A stretch of 64,000 bases of DNA, from positions 2,480,001-2,544,000 of the forward strand of contig NC_037312.1 in NCBI RefSeq assembly GCF_000143535.2, read 5' to 3'. The notes under the pieces were generated by a model that was not told the origin of the DNA, made no database searches, and saw nothing but the letters and a program-made list of their open reading frames with translations. Below are positions 44,466-57,005 of this stretch, in pieces. Every line of letters begins with the position of its first letter. Position 1 is the stretch's first letter. This DNA comes from Botrytis cinerea B05.10. Taxonomy: Eukaryota > Ascomycota > Leotiomycetes > Helotiales > Sclerotiniaceae. A program made the translations under genes and the position numbers.

Positions 44466-46425
44466 CTAAATGTATCTATACCGTCTTGCAAGGGCCAAGG
44501 AAGCAAGAGTGAAAACCACCAATATACCTAAAATTGTAAAGAACGGAATGAGACCGCCCGAGTTCATGAAAGGAACAGCAACATTCATACCAAACATACC
44601 ACATACCAAGTTAAGAGGAACGAGGATGGAGGCGAGGAGGGTAATCTTGCTGAGAACCTTGTTTGCGTTGTTCCCTTGGGTGATGTTGTCGATTGAAAGC
44701 TGTGCGAGGTAATTGCTGTGCGATCTTGAGAGCATCTTCTCAGAGTGACCCAAACTGGTCATCATAGTGACAACGTGATCTTGAATATCGCCAAGATACA
44801 TACCAATATCCATATGAGGAGTAACGAGGTAATTTGAATTACAGCGCTTTGTGAACCCTCTCAAGACATCGGCCTTGCCGCCCAGAAGTTTCATTAGACC
44901 CATAACATTCTTTCGAACCATGCCGATTTTTCGCAAAAAGGCATGCATGTCATCACTTCGAGCAATAAAGACCTGATCCTCAATCGTGTCTGTCTCATTG
45001 TCGATCTTGTGGATAACAGGGCCGAAGGTATCAACGATGTGATCACTGGGAAGTGGTTAGTTCATAATCTCGGTGGCTTGTTAGGAGAACTTACATTAGC
45101 GCGTAGCAAATCCAATCGCTATTCAAAGACAAATAATCCTTCAGCAATGTGATACGCTTGCGAACACTGCCTGCATGTGGATTTGGCGAGAAACTAAAGC
45201 TGAGTAGACCCTCTCGGAATACAATGACATAGATGTTGAATGGATCGTATTCCTGGCCGTCCTCAATCTCTACAACGCTAAAGGAACGGAAACAAGCGAA
45301 GTAGTACGAAGGGAAGAGTTCGATCTTCTCTCGCGTTTCTTGAGCTGTGATATCCTCGATGGTCAAGGGATGGACGCCAAATGCCTCGCAAATCACACGA
45401 ACCTCGTCCTCTGTCGGGCTGTTCATATTCAACCACCAAACACTCTCCCCTTGTTGTTCTTCTTCTTGTGGAGGAGTGAAGAGGGTTCTTATATCTTCTC
45501 CTGGCAGGATGAGATCACCAAATTCTGATGCGTGAATGCTATCTACCCCGTGCGAGGAAAAGTATTCAAACCTATTAGTGTCTGGGTGCGATTGCTTTGG
45601 TCGGGAAAGTTCTTCGAGGCTAGATAAATCCAACTTCTCGTTGATTGATGGTGGACCCGAAGGAATATCAACAACTGTACCTTCCGATGTAACAATCGTG
45701 GGCAGCGTACCATTGGTTCTCAAATCGTGGAAGATTCGAGGTTGCGTATGGTTTATAGGAGTCTTTGAACGATTCTCTTCCTCCAAAATGAAATCCTCGA
45801 GGGTTTCAAAATTGATTTGTAGAGTGTTTTTGGTTGGAGAAGCATGTAAAGGGAAGCAAACATCCTCCTTTGCCGACTTGCAGGAACTTGCAAAGCTCTT
45901 TGCATCGTTATCGTTAGTGTAGCGTCTGCTACGAAATGTACGATGGCTTCTGTGACTAGCGCGTGATTCTGTTCTATGAAGAGCATTATGATCTTCAAGC
46001 CGTCTGGCATCTGCAAATATCTTTCCAGGGTTCGGGTCTGAAATAGACATTTCTCGTTCTCTCCTTCTTGCATCTGCGAATGCTTTCACTGAGCTTGGTG
46101 GCGATAGGGAACGGATATCAGCAGTGGCCGCGGTTCCTCTACGACTTCTATCTGCCATTCGAATGGCCATTGGAGATACACCTCGCGAGTCCTCGTCGAC
46201 AATGGCTTCCTCGAAATCTCTTGCGATTGTTTGGAGAAGTGTGTTGTTTACACGTGCTAGGTCTGGACTCTGTGGAGCTCGAGGAGATGGGGCCTGCATG
46301 CTATCGATAGTGCCGCTGCGAGAACGAGCCTTTGGCAGAGCTTGGGTTTGATGTCTGTGGTCATCTAATTCTGGCACCGGCGTGCTGTAGCCGGTGTCGA
46401 GGGAGGTGTCTTCGTGTTCAGACAT
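44466..46425 (-). CDS. CorA-type magnesium transporter (Mnr2/Alr1-like)
   Basis: Exons 46425-45095 and 45045-44466 give 636 aa; the 49 bp intron has a GTAAGT donor and an ACTAAC branch point. The N-terminal 250 residues are hydrophilic and Ser/Arg-rich. The CorA domain includes WWLNMNSPTEDEV, HPLTIEDI and SYYFACFRSF, then a long coiled helix. It ends with the GMN signature at 596-598 (CGMFGMNVAVPF) after TM1 (ASILVPLNLVCGMFGM) and TM2 (LIPFFTILGILVVFTLASLALA). The long N-terminal region and the HPLTIEDI block match the fungal Alr1/Mnr2 branch; Mnr2 exports Mg2+ from the vacuole and Alr1 imports it at the plasma membrane. Which of the two this is cannot be settled by sequence alone. Confidence 0.92.
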
Positions 46426-46649
46426 TTTAAGTTGTGATATTATAAGTAAGATATATTTGAGTTAAGTTTCTGCATGCTAATTAGCCATTGGACCCCTAAG
46501 GTTACAACCATAACGACATACATATTTCTAGGAAGCCAAAGCTTTCAAAGTCTAGGCAGGTCGCAACGAGCGCCCACCGCTTGTTTGGCGTCAATTTGAT
46601 AGTTGGCTTTGCACAGGTGCTCCCTGTACAGTGTGATTTTTAGTGAAGA
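46426..46649. promoter_or_regulatory. Upstream region of the CorA gene
   Basis: About 220 bp between the CorA start codon and a possible small plus-strand gene, which would make it a divergent promoter. AT-rich near the CorA ATG. Confidence 0.35.
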
Positions 46650-46889
46650 ATGGCTACTCGTCCATCCGCTACCCCTTTTTGGATTGTGTGTATAGTTGCA
46701 GTTGGAAGTTTCGTTTTTGGATTGCTTAAAGTGCAATTATGGGGGTTTCTTGTCGCCTCCGCAGTAGGCCCAGATCTTCACTGGACCGAGGAGGGGACGG
46801 ATGAAGGAAAAGCCTTGGAATACGAGTCCCGCCAATTTGGTGGTTGGTTATCTATGAAGCCGTTGAGGCGTGGAGTCGAGATGAAATGA
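46650..46889 (+). CDS. Possible small single-TM protein, 79 aa
   Basis: A 79-codon frame with an ATG in fair context (GAAGAATGGC). It has one hydrophobic segment at about 9-36 (FWIVCIVAVGSFVFGLLKV) and a charged tail ending RRGVEMK. The length and TM-plus-polar-tail layout fit small mitochondrial or ER proteins, but I recognise no family. It is divergent from the CorA gene across only 220 bp. Chance cannot be excluded. Confidence 0.35.
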   Translation: MATRPSATPFWIVCIVAVGSFVFGLLKVQLWGFLVASAVGPDLHWTEEGTDEGKALEYESRQFGGWLSMKPLRRGVEMK

Positions 46890-48487
46890 CGCTCGAGTTC
46901 GACAATCGCTCTGATGCGACAATTTGAATATTTCGACGTGGGACAGTATTTGAATGAATTCGATCGTGGCTTGGGTTGTTGGAAGGGTGGAGACGTAGGG
47001 TTTATGGGTGGCCGGTCTTGCGTTGAAGTTTTTCGAGGTAGAGAAGTTGAAAAAAAGGTCGGCCGGTTTTATGTAGTGTTGGGAGCCCTAAGCGTACTCG
47101 ATGTGTTACGGCGCAGAGCACAGCCAATGGCCAAATAATAGATACGTGGAGAGGTGCTAATCGCAGAGTGGGATTGAAAGATAATAGTCAAAATGCTAAA
47201 TATTGTGTATAAATATAAAAAAGGGAGTTGAAAGGTCGAAACCAATCCGATGTTGTTTGAGTTGTATTTTTTCAAGGAGGACAAGAAGTGGAGTGGGAGG
47301 AAGAAGAAAGCTTGAAAGAGAAATCTTGGTGGAGGCGCTTACTAGTGTACGGCGGTGGGTGGTGGGTGGAGGGTGGTGTCCAGAACAGTCATACTTCGTA
47401 CTTCCTTATTCCTCATCATCCATCCATTGGAGAGAAGTGAGTTTGGTGGAGCGGAATTGGTGGAGAAGTGATGGCGAATTGGCCTGCCAAACTGCAGTTC
47501 TCAGACATGATATATACATTGTGGACGAAGTATGTATATATAGCATGTGGTTAGGTAGTTAGGTAGTCGGGTATCAATTACCATTATATTCCGGTAGGTC
47601 TCACATATCCATGAGATTAGATCGCCCACATCAATTCCCTCGCTTCAAAATCGTCTCTCCCACATGAACAACTTCCCTCCACCTCATGGCAAAATCCTTC
47701 TGCTCGGGGCCATCGAGGCATTTGGCGTGGTGTGACTGTGTATCACCAGCAAAAGGCCAAGACCTGGCCTTGTTCTTCGGCAGGCCAAAGGATACAAGTT
47801 GTCTTTTCAAATACGGGATTGGTGTGGTGCATTGGTCCATTGGTGCATTGGTCCGTTGGGCTGTCTGCGTTCTACATTGTCTAATTGTCTAATCGTCTAA
47901 TTGTCTAATGGGGACTGCGCACTCCAGTCCTAGTCCCGCGAGAAGACGTCTTGATCTTGATTTTGGAATGTGAATTGCTGGCATGAGACATCTCCGTGGG
48001 CATCTGCAGACGTCTTCAAATGCGTTCTTGCATGTCGATACTCTTTGTTCTTATCTTCCAAGCCTTTTGTTGCGGGCGTGGATTATCGCCATACATGGAC
48101 TGGAAGCTTCTCCGATCACATCTTATCTACTCTCCATATGGCCAAGACTTGGAGGTTTTCGTTCAGCTCATGTACCTATTATAACTGCAGTATCAAGCCA
48201 TCTGAGTGACAGCCATCAAGTAAACTGTACATCTTGTTGAACCAAAATCGCTCATTCCTCACCTAAAATCTGCCCATGTGCTTGAACCCCCGGTTATCAA
48301 TTCTCGGCCAAGGCGATTCGTATTCCAGGGTAGCCATAACAAGGCTGAAGTGTGGCCTCAACTCAAAGCTTCAAGGGACACTTTAGAATTTGGTAACATT
48401 TCACAAATTCGACTTTCTTATCTGGTAAAAGGCTTGATTCGTTGTTCCTGTAAATCAGCCATCCAAGTTTGCACACAAATTACGAAC
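46890..48487. other. Intergenic, 1.6 kb
   Basis: No supportable gene. It includes an array of GTCTAATTG/C units (47877-47910) and, just before it, two copies of GCATTGGTCC. The right end is the spc1 promoter. Confidence 0.45.
47877..47910. repeat. GTCTAATTG nine-base tandem repeat
   Basis: Four nearly identical units in tandem, the third base of the last position alternating between T and C. Confidence 0.75.
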
Positions 48488-48936
48488 ATGGCAGACCAAA
48501 TTCTTGACCAGGTTCGGGATCTTGCCGAAGGACAAATTGTTAGTATACAGTCAATCATACAGTCATATTCCAGAAGGTCATGCAGCTGGATCCGATGCTG
48601 ATTTCCTCTTCCGCGTGTAGGACTTTGAAGGTCAAAGATTGGCAGAATTCTTGACAACAGCTCTATTGGCAATATCCGGGGTAAATCATTCCACCTGTGC
48701 CTGATCATTCAAAATATGCTGATTGATAGTAACAGGCCATTGCCTTCTTTGTTGGCTTCTTCAAACAAGATATCAAACTGGCGCTTGCTTTCGGTTTGCT
48801 TGGAACGATCTTCACCTTTGCTATTGTTGTGCCTCCATGGCCCTTCTACAAGAAGCATCCTGTTAGATGGTTACCTCTAGGTGGGCGGGATGCATCGACA
48901 CAAGAGATTGTTGTGGATGGAAAGACTGTTGGTTGA
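48488..48936 (+). CDS. spc1: Signal peptidase complex subunit Spc1 (SPC12)
   Basis: Exons 48488-48538, 48621-48680 and 48736-48936 give 103 aa. MADQILDQVRDLAEGQI joins DFEGQRLAEFL across a phase-0 intron; this block is highly diagnostic of Spc1. Two TM hairpin segments follow (TTALLAISGAIAFFVGFF and LALAFGLLGTIFTFAIVV), then the conserved PPWPFYKKHPVRWLP, so both ends face the cytosol. Spc1 is a non-catalytic subunit of the ER signal peptidase that helps keep TM helices from being cut. Donor 1 is GTTAGT and donor 2 GTAAAT, both slightly off consensus. It is convergent with rbx1. Confidence 0.95.
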
Positions 48937-49249
48937 AGAAATGTTGGAGGGATATTTAAACTGGGGGCGTCATAGGATTGGGAATACCTCAAAATGCAAA
49001 CAATATACTGGCACAAATAAAATGCTTCTCATTGAAAGCTACATTGTGCCGAAGTTTCGCTCTACTTCTGAGTCCTTAACGCCAATCCTGCCAAAAATTA
49101 TCCATTTGCCTCCTACTGGATCTTTGGATGAACCGCGCAGATGAGATTCGTGCCGCTCTTTTTGGTATATTATACTTCATTCATGTCCGTAGCTTCATCA
49201 TCTTCCTCAAATACCCCATCCAATGCCAAATACAATCTCAACCCCCAAC
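48937..49249. other. Convergent 3' region spc1 / rbx1
   Basis: About 310 bp holding the two 3' UTRs. Nothing else is seen. Confidence 0.5.
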
Positions 49250-49770
<521 letters not shown>

Positions 49771-50769
49771 GGTGATGGGAATATTTGGAGTGTTGGTGGT
49801 TATCTAAATTATTGGTGTTGGCGGGGTACTTGAGAATGAGATGCGAACGAATTGGTTTGCGAATTTAATATGGATAAGCAGATAAGTGTACTAATCGGCT
49901 TAAATGAAGGTGGGTGTCTGTTGTAATGGGAGAATGTTTATTTTCAGAATTGCTTATGTATGATTTTAGACGCAGATAGACATCAATCTACGGTAGATGG
50001 ACATATATGATGGCATTGTGATATTCTGGAACTGTCCGTAGTTTAGGCACAACATTCTTTGATCACGTGATAGATTGGCCGCTTTCCGGCGCGGTGTAAA
50101 CAAAGCTCGAAGGGAGGGCGCTTAATGTTGCTCAAGATGCGAAATACGGTACCATGATTCCTTGGTTTGGGATGCTTTGGGATCTCGAACTTTCACCTCA
50201 TTGACAAGAGACCGAACGGCTGAGCTGTATGGCTGTGGCTGCAGCCGTAGCTACAGCTGTAGTTGTAGAGCTATCGAGTGAAAAATAGAAGATGTCGTTG
50301 AATTGTCCCTATTGCCTACGTCCTATCGCGGTATCTGTCTGAGGGTTTGGTGGTTCTATTACAAGGATGACTAATCCACGAGTCGATCAGTGAAACGATC
50401 GGTCGCTGTATCGCATACCTTCTTCAGCTTCTCTCCCCCCTTCTCTTGTAGAGAAAACATACTACAAATTATAAAACCAGCATACCGAAAACAATGAATA
50501 ACTCACTTCGATCAATCAACGACGTAAAATTAAACAGATCCAACCAAAAATACAACTCTCCAGCTAGATTGCGAGACACAACCAACGAGCGACCACCTCC
50601 TTACCTATAGCCCACCATTTCGCACCATCTGATCTACACACACAATAGCACAGACACGCGGAAGCTTTCGTCTCTGATTTACTATTTACCAAGTACAATC
50701 CCTCGAATTTCATTGTATAAAGAACAGCTTTCATCAATCCAATCACACATTCACAGGCGTCAAACCAAG
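49771..50769. promoter_or_regulatory. Divergent promoter rbx1 / PNRC-like gene
   Basis: One kilobase between divergent starts. It contains an exact ATCACGTGAT palindrome at 50062-50071, 292 bp upstream of rbx1, and a GCTGTAG/CTACAGC-type repeated element at about 50238-50265. The PNRC-like side has a C/A-rich leader. Confidence 0.5.
50062..50071. promoter_or_regulatory. ATCACGTGAT palindromic E-box
   Basis: Third exact copy of the palindrome in the window, 292 bp upstream of the rbx1 start codon and 699 bp upstream of the PNRC-like start, a position compatible with an upstream activating site. Confidence 0.5.
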
Positions 50770-52245
50770 ATGTCCTCGATGACTCCCCACAAAGGGCAAC
50801 GTCAACCGCAAACCTTCGCTGCAGACTTCGGAACAGCCTCCCCTCGAAACGCCCCTCAAAGTCCACACGGTTACAATAGTCAAGCATATTTACAAAACAT
50901 GCACCCCTCGATGACTTATTCTGATCAGCAACCTACTACCCCTCCTCGAACTCCTCGAAGAGTCCAGCAGAACCAGCCAGCCTCTCAAAATAAGCCAAAC
51001 TCAACCCTTCCCGACAATAGTTCTAGAAAGTCTACCAATAAAAGAAGACCCAAAAATGTTCAGACGTCTCCCGTTGCAACTAGGAGTGATCGAACTACCC
51101 CGCCATTGACCGGCGCTCAATCTACCAATAGTTCGACTGCTCCTAGACCTATCCAAACACCATCCGCAGCTCAAGTTTATGCAGGCCCAACTTTCCATGC
51201 ATCTCCAGCCCCGTCAGCTTTGCCTATGCCCAGTTTTTATTCAAAATCTGTCCCAGAATCGCCAGCGATCAGAACTGGAAGTGCGGTCAAAGAGCCAGAT
51301 TCATCTGCCGATGAATCCTCACAAACCCCGTCTTCAGCACAGATATTTAGGGATGTGTCACATAGGGAGGAATCACCCCTCGATCTTTTCTTCAAAGCAG
51401 ATAAACGGGAGAAGGCTGAAAAGATACGAGCACGAAGTACCAACTCAAATGCCACCGGTTCTGTTGGACCTTTCAATCCCCCAATCGAGTCGCCGGGAAA
51501 TACAAGAACTCCATCACAGCCCAACAGTCAATATCGTAATAAAAACATACCAGCTTCTCGTGGTTCGGCAAGTAGTATGTTTTCTATGGAGGAGGATGGG
51601 TCCAGCAGTCCCGGATTACCATTGGGGCCAGCATTCTCCACCCCTTACAATGAAAGAATCATGAAAGCACTCAAGAATTCGGGTTCCTCGCAGCCACATC
51701 AAGTGTCGCCAAGTCCTTCTCAGTCATCACTAGACAAGTCGGAACAACTCAAGGCTTACCTTTTTTCCGAGGGGCCATCCACTAATGGCAACCTTGGGCC
51801 TGCTTTAAGCTTAACGACAAATTCCGCAATGTCAAGTCATGGTGGACACAGCTCTCCAACTGGCCCAAGGAATGGCGGTCCACCTGGAAGATCCCCACAG
51901 GCCAACTACAAATTCAGAGGTGAATCCCGAAGCTCAGGCGAAATTCCCAAATCCGCTCGGTCAGGTCTTCGCCAAGAAGTCTCCCCAGCGAAAACTCCTA
52001 CAAGAACGCCTGAGCGTGCTCATTCATACGGGCCATCACAAAATCTTTCTCAAATCTATGGAAATAACTTCTCAGCTGGCAATAATCTTAATAATACTAC
52101 CCAAGTCGCACATTCCTCCCCTGTGCCACAAGGTTCCTCTGGTGCCCTTCCTGGAACTAGCAATCCCGATTTCCGAGGCATGGAAAACGATTTAAGACGG
52201 ATCCTGAAACTGGATTCGCCTGGCTTTGCTGGATCAGCAAGGTAA
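50770..52245 (+). CDS. PNRC/Edc1-like proline-rich protein, probable decapping activator
   Basis: Intronless, 491 aa, almost entirely low-complexity (Ser, Pro, Thr, Asn, Gln). One conserved island at residues 137-157 begins YAGPTFHASPAPSALPMP and ends SFY: this is the proline-rich motif of the PNRC/Edc1 family. In yeast and animals the LPxP-type motif binds the EVH1 domain of Dcp1 and the preceding segment activates Dcp2, so the likely role is mRNA decapping in the cytoplasm or P-bodies. A second conserved patch is SPLDLFFKADKREKAEK (about 215-231). The C-terminal MENDLRRILKL is a predicted short helix that may be a further binding site. The ATG at 50770 is the first in frame; upstream sequence has no other. 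Everything outside the islands is likely disordered. Confidence 0.85.
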   Translation: MSSMTPHKGQRQPQTFAADFGTASPRNAPQSPHGYNSQAYLQNMHPSMTYSDQQPTTPPRTPRRVQQNQPASQNKPNSTLPDNSSRKSTNKRRPKNVQTSPVATRSDRTTPPLTGAQSTNSSTAPRPIQTPSAAQVYAGPTFHASPAPSALPMPSFYSKSVPESPAIRTGSAVKEPDSSADESSQTPSSAQIFRDVSHREESPLDLFFKADKREKAEKIRARSTNSNATGSVGPFNPPIESPGNTRTPSQPNSQYRNKNIPASRGSASSMFSMEEDGSSSPGLPLGPAFSTPYNERIMKALKNSGSSQPHQVSPSPSQSSLDKSEQLKAYLFSEGPSTNGNLGPALSLTTNSAMSSHGGHSSPTGPRNGGPPGRSPQANYKFRGESRSSGEIPKSARSGLRQEVSPAKTPTRTPERAHSYGPSQNLSQIYGNNFSAGNNLNNTTQVAHSSPVPQGSSGALPGTSNPDFRGMENDLRRILKLDSPGFAGSAR

Positions 52246-54829
52246 CTTGCTGTGCAAATCTACCTTTCTTTTCTCGTGGCAAATGGAGTTCGGGTGATGG
52301 CTTATATGACATCGCGGGTAGGGTTACTATATTGGCGTTCTGGTTATAATGCAGATTTTTTTTTCTTCCTCCAGTGAGAGCGTTATGGTTACGAATTGGT
52401 GCATGGGCTTTTCAGGGTTCGTGGCATTTTTATAGAGATGATGGCTTGGTATACCCATGTTAGTTCTCACAATGTTAGGGCTGGTTTGCCTTGTATTATG
52501 GGAGCAATTTCGGAAATGTTCTTACGATTGATGCTCATACTTCAAATCTCGTACTATAACGATTGATATTGTTACATTTCTTGAGGCAAGATTCGGCCGT
52601 CTGGACTACAGCAATTGAGTTGGATTACTGGGGGAAGGAGAAGCAGGGTGGCCTGGCGGTGTGGGAGCCACCAGCAATACATAAAACATAACATAAAAAA
52701 ACTCGGATCTCAGATTATGTTTCTTGGCCGCTAGAGTTTATCGTCGCAGATACACGTAGTTAGTAGCTTCTAGTTAGAGCTATCACCGATGGCTAAACAG
52801 AAATGAATCCGTTACAATAAACATAAACATAAACCTTTGTTGCTTGTTGCTTGCTGCCTGTTTTGATCATATAATGCGTCGCAGGCTGTCTGATATAGTA
52901 GCCTGTCTAGATACGCTCTTGTTCGTATTGTTTTGAATATCAACAGAACTGGGAACCTCTTGAATGCATTGATCAATTTAGACGGATTCTGTCATTCGCC
53001 CGAATTCAATTCGTTATATCAAATGAATCAGGAAAGACAGGTAAAGATGTGAATCACAGGTTGCTACTCTATAGATAAGTTCTCCGTGGGCGACGCAAAC
53101 CGATTGGGGGGGGGGGGGGGCTGTCCCAGAAGACTGCTCAGGAAGATCAACGCTTCAAGGGAGAAATTGAGGTAATGGATGTTTTCTTCTCGATTGGGTT
53201 ACAAGTCATCACCTCATCCATCTACTTCTGCTTTTGTTTGGAGTTATGATTTTGATCTAATTCGAGTTTCACTATTGTGTGTTCTGTCTGTTGAATTTAA
53301 AACTAAACGCGTAGCAAATGGTCTTTTTGAGTTTCGCTATCATCTTGTTGGCTGCTCTGTTTGCCTGGAGACATTGCGAAATAAGCAGAAACTTTAATGA
53401 GCATCTCATATGTATGTATTGCACATGAGTTTTTTGATGTTTTTCGGTTGTGATATCTCGTAGTCAAGTGAAATCCTGTGTTATATTTCATACAGTGTCG
53501 TGTTATCGCAGTGTGATACCTCATCCGTGAGATGATTCTAGCCATACATTATGGTATCTCATATAAGAGGCATATTATTCACGACAGGATTTGCAACCCG
53601 TTCTGCTTTCTCGAAGGTCTAATTCGGCAAAGCCATTGCGCACAGTGAGGAATGGCACATGTTACCTCTAGACTCTCCGCAGTTGCTTGCTAAACAAGCT
53701 TTGTTGTACGTCTACAACCTTTTCAGAGTGCTTCTTAGTAATATTTTTGCAATTGGAACTTTGTTAATGTTGTTTTTGTTGCTCTCACTCGCTTTGTTGC
53801 TGAGATATCTCATGTTGAGTAGTGAAAGATCTTGACTAGAGCAACTGCACCCCTAACTTTCCATCCGATGATAGTCTAAGTTTTAGGCGGGGGTAGAAAG
53901 TATATATTGATTTACTTACTGATGGCCAGAGCGGTGTACCGTACAAGTGTCTAATAATTATGAATAAGAGTAGGTCATGCCTACACAACAGAGTTTCAAG
54001 AAACATACTAATACAGGAAAGAAGGTTTGATAAGAGGTCTGTGGGACAGGAGTATTCAGATGCAAGCGTTTGTTAGAGAACGGGAGATACCTTAGACGAA
54101 ATACGCTTGGATTGAAGCAATTACTCATTTTCAGTGATTCCGTAAGAAACGAGACGGAAACACTAACTTCATTGTTAGAAGAACATTAGACGAACATGTA
54201 TATAATTATAAATGAGTTTGTATATTCATTCAGCGGTGGGAAGTGTGGCTTAGATTTTTTTAAACTACATATCAATTTGACCTATCCACTCAAAGTATAT
54301 ATCCTTCATTGTTGTTCCGTCCCCTTTGACGCTTGTACTCCTAACGTCTTATTCACCACTTCACCACCTCCTGATGCTCATCGCTTAATTTACAAACTTC
54401 CGGTCCCCCCCTTTCATTCCTTTGTACAATGAATTTTGATGTATTGACTTTCCAAAATAATACTCCCCAAAATACACTATCAACTTATTAGATACTTTTT
54501 TGCCTGGTGATATATGTGTAAATAGATGATAAATTCTATGTCATTATGATATTGACCTCGAACTGATATGAATGCTTGAATCATTACATCATGAAATTTG
54601 AAGGAATCAGGAATCAACCCATTCCCAACAAGCACATTCAGATAATAACAATCTGTAGCAGTAGCACATTGGACATGCTCAATGTTGTCGTGACCGATTG
54701 CCTCCAAGACCCGTGCAGCCAATCGGCGAGGGCCCAAAAAGTTCCGATAAGCCTTACAGAAAAATAAATCCCCACCCATAAATTTCCCATTGATTCAAGA
54801 ATTGCACAAGACGCATTCGAAATGCCAAT
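52246..54829. other. Intergenic, 2.6 kb
   Basis: No recognisable gene. A 15-base G run lies at 53106-53120. Frames of up to about 100 codons overlap on both strands. The first part should be the PNRC-like 3' UTR and the last few hundred bases the mto1 promoter. Confidence 0.45.
53106..53120 (+). repeat. Homopolymer G tract
   Basis: Fifteen consecutive G, flanked by ordinary sequence. Confidence 0.6.
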
Positions 54830-57005
54830 ATGAACAGAAGCCTTGCGGTGGCATCTCGTCGCCCCTTACTACAGACTTTCACTAGAAGCTGGTTCCTCCA
54901 AAGAAACTCTTTTGCCAGTGTAGCAGCAGATACAAGGTATTGAATGCGCCCCTCCAACTTCGCCCTTCAATTCTCTATTTCGCAACTAATTCTGTATTTT
55001 CAGACCGTACGATGTCGTCGTTATTGGAGGAGGTCATGCGGGCGCAGAGGCTTGTGCAGGATCCGCGCGATCGGGGGCTAGAACTGCATTGATTACCCCG
55101 AAACTCGAGAATATTGGTGTTTGCTCTTGCAATCCTAGTTTTGGAGGGATAGGGAAGGGGACCATGTTGAGGGAGGTGGATGCGCTGGATGGAGTTGCAG
55201 GAAGAATCATTGATAAAGCAGGAGTGCAGTTTAAGGTGTTGAACCGAAAGAAAGGTCCTGCAGTTTGGGTAGGTGATCAGTGTGGCGGCATCTCAAAATT
55301 GTAGGCTAATGTTTGTCAGGGTCCAAGAGCGCAAATCGATAGGGATCTATACAAAAAGCATATGCGAGAAGAGCTAGAAGCATATCCGAATCTTTCGATC
55401 GTTACCGGGAGTGTAGCGGATATAATTGTTTCGAAGGAGGAGGGTGAGGCGCAAAGTGGCAAGATTACCGGCGTGCGACTGGAATCGGGCGAAATTATAC
55501 CTACCAAGCAAGTGGTTATCACGACTGGCACATTCTTGGGTGGAGAGATTCATATTGGCTTGGAGTGTTATCCTGCAGGGCGCATGGGGGAGGCGGCAAC
55601 CTTCGGTTTGAGCAAATCGCTGAAAGACGCTGGTTTTACCCTGGGAAGACTGAAGACGGGAACACCTCCTCGCCTTGCAAAGGGTTCTATTGACTTTAAA
55701 AATCTCACTGTACAGCCAGGAGATCAGCCACCGACACCCTTCAGTTATCTCAACGAGACTGTGTCTGTCCAGGACCAGTTACTCTGCCATGCTACATATA
55801 CGAATGAGGCTTCACATGCCGTGGTTCGGGCAAATCTGGACAAATCTATTCACATCAGAGAGACTGTGAAAGGGCCCAGGTACTGCCCATCGCTCGAGTC
55901 CAAGGTTATACGGTTTTCCGATAAAGATAGACACATTGTATGGCTAGAGCCTGAAGGTTTTGACAGTGATGTCATCTATCCCAATGGTATCTCCATGACA
56001 ATACCCGCAGAAGCCCAAGAACAACTTTTGAAAACCATTCCAGGACTAGAGAATGTCACAATGACCGCCCCTGGTTATGGTGTAGAGTACGATTATGTCG
56101 ATCCTCGAAGTCTAAAAGCAACACTCGAAACAAAGGCAATCCAGGGTCTTTATTTAGCTGGTCAAATCAATGGTACTACAGGTTACGAGGAAGCAGCCGC
56201 GCAAGGCATCATAGCCGGTATCAACGCAGGTCTTGCATCACAATCTTTGCCGCAATTGACTTTGTCTCGCAGTGATGGGTACATCGGAATCATGATCGAC
56301 GACCTCATTACCAAAGGTGTTTCTGAGCCTTACCGCATGTTCACATCTCGCAGCGAATATCGTATGAGCGCCCGAGCTGACAACGCCGATTTGCGACTTA
56401 CGGAAAAGGGACGGGTAGCAGGAGTAGTAGGTGAAAAACGCTGGTCTGTCTTCAACGACGAGGTCGCCCAGATGGGCGGCCTCAAATTAGCGCTCGAAAA
56501 TAGTAAATTCAGTGCTCCGGTTTGGATCAACGATGGCTTCAAAGTATCAAATGATAGTACTATGCGAAACGCTTTGGACATTCTACGCATTCGAGATGTC
56601 ACAATGAACGATCTTTCAACTCGTGTCCCAGAGATCCTAACATACACCCAACGAATCCGAGATAGAGTTGGCATCGAGGCCGTCTATGCGCCATATGTCA
56701 TACAACAAAAGGCTGCGCAGAGGGTCTTCCAAAAAGATGAAATGCTGAAACTACCTGTAGATTTAGATTATGATTCTATTCATGGGATCTCTATGCACGA
56801 GAAATCTGTGTTAAAAATCACCAGGCCCGAGAGTGTAGGACAGGCGAGGAGAATTGAGGGAATGACGCCAAGTGGATGTTTGAGATTGTTGGCTTTTGTA
56901 AGGGAGAGGTCTAGGGCGGCTCAGAAGGCTAATATGTTCGATGAAGTGGCTAGGAAGAGAGAAGAAAGGAATCTGGCGAGTGAAGTCGAGGGAGGCATGA
57001 TTTAA
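54830..57005 (+). CDS. mto1: Mitochondrial tRNA uridine-5-carboxymethylaminomethyl modification enzyme Mto1 (GidA/MnmG family)
   Basis: Exons 54830-54936, 55004-55268 and 55320-57005 give 685 aa. The N-terminus [20 protein letters not shown] is an amphipathic, basic mitochondrial presequence. FAD binding follows at [13 protein letters not shown] (about 40-52), then the MnmG signatures [23 protein letters not shown] (joined across the 51 bp second intron), TGTFLGG, TGTPPRL and [16 protein letters not shown]. The C-terminus is the helical GidA domain, with PYVIQQ and the SGCLRLLAF sequence. With the GTPase Mss1 it makes the cmnm5U modification at wobble uridines of mitochondrial tRNAs, supporting mitochondrial translation. 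The length matches fungal homologues. Confidence 0.96.
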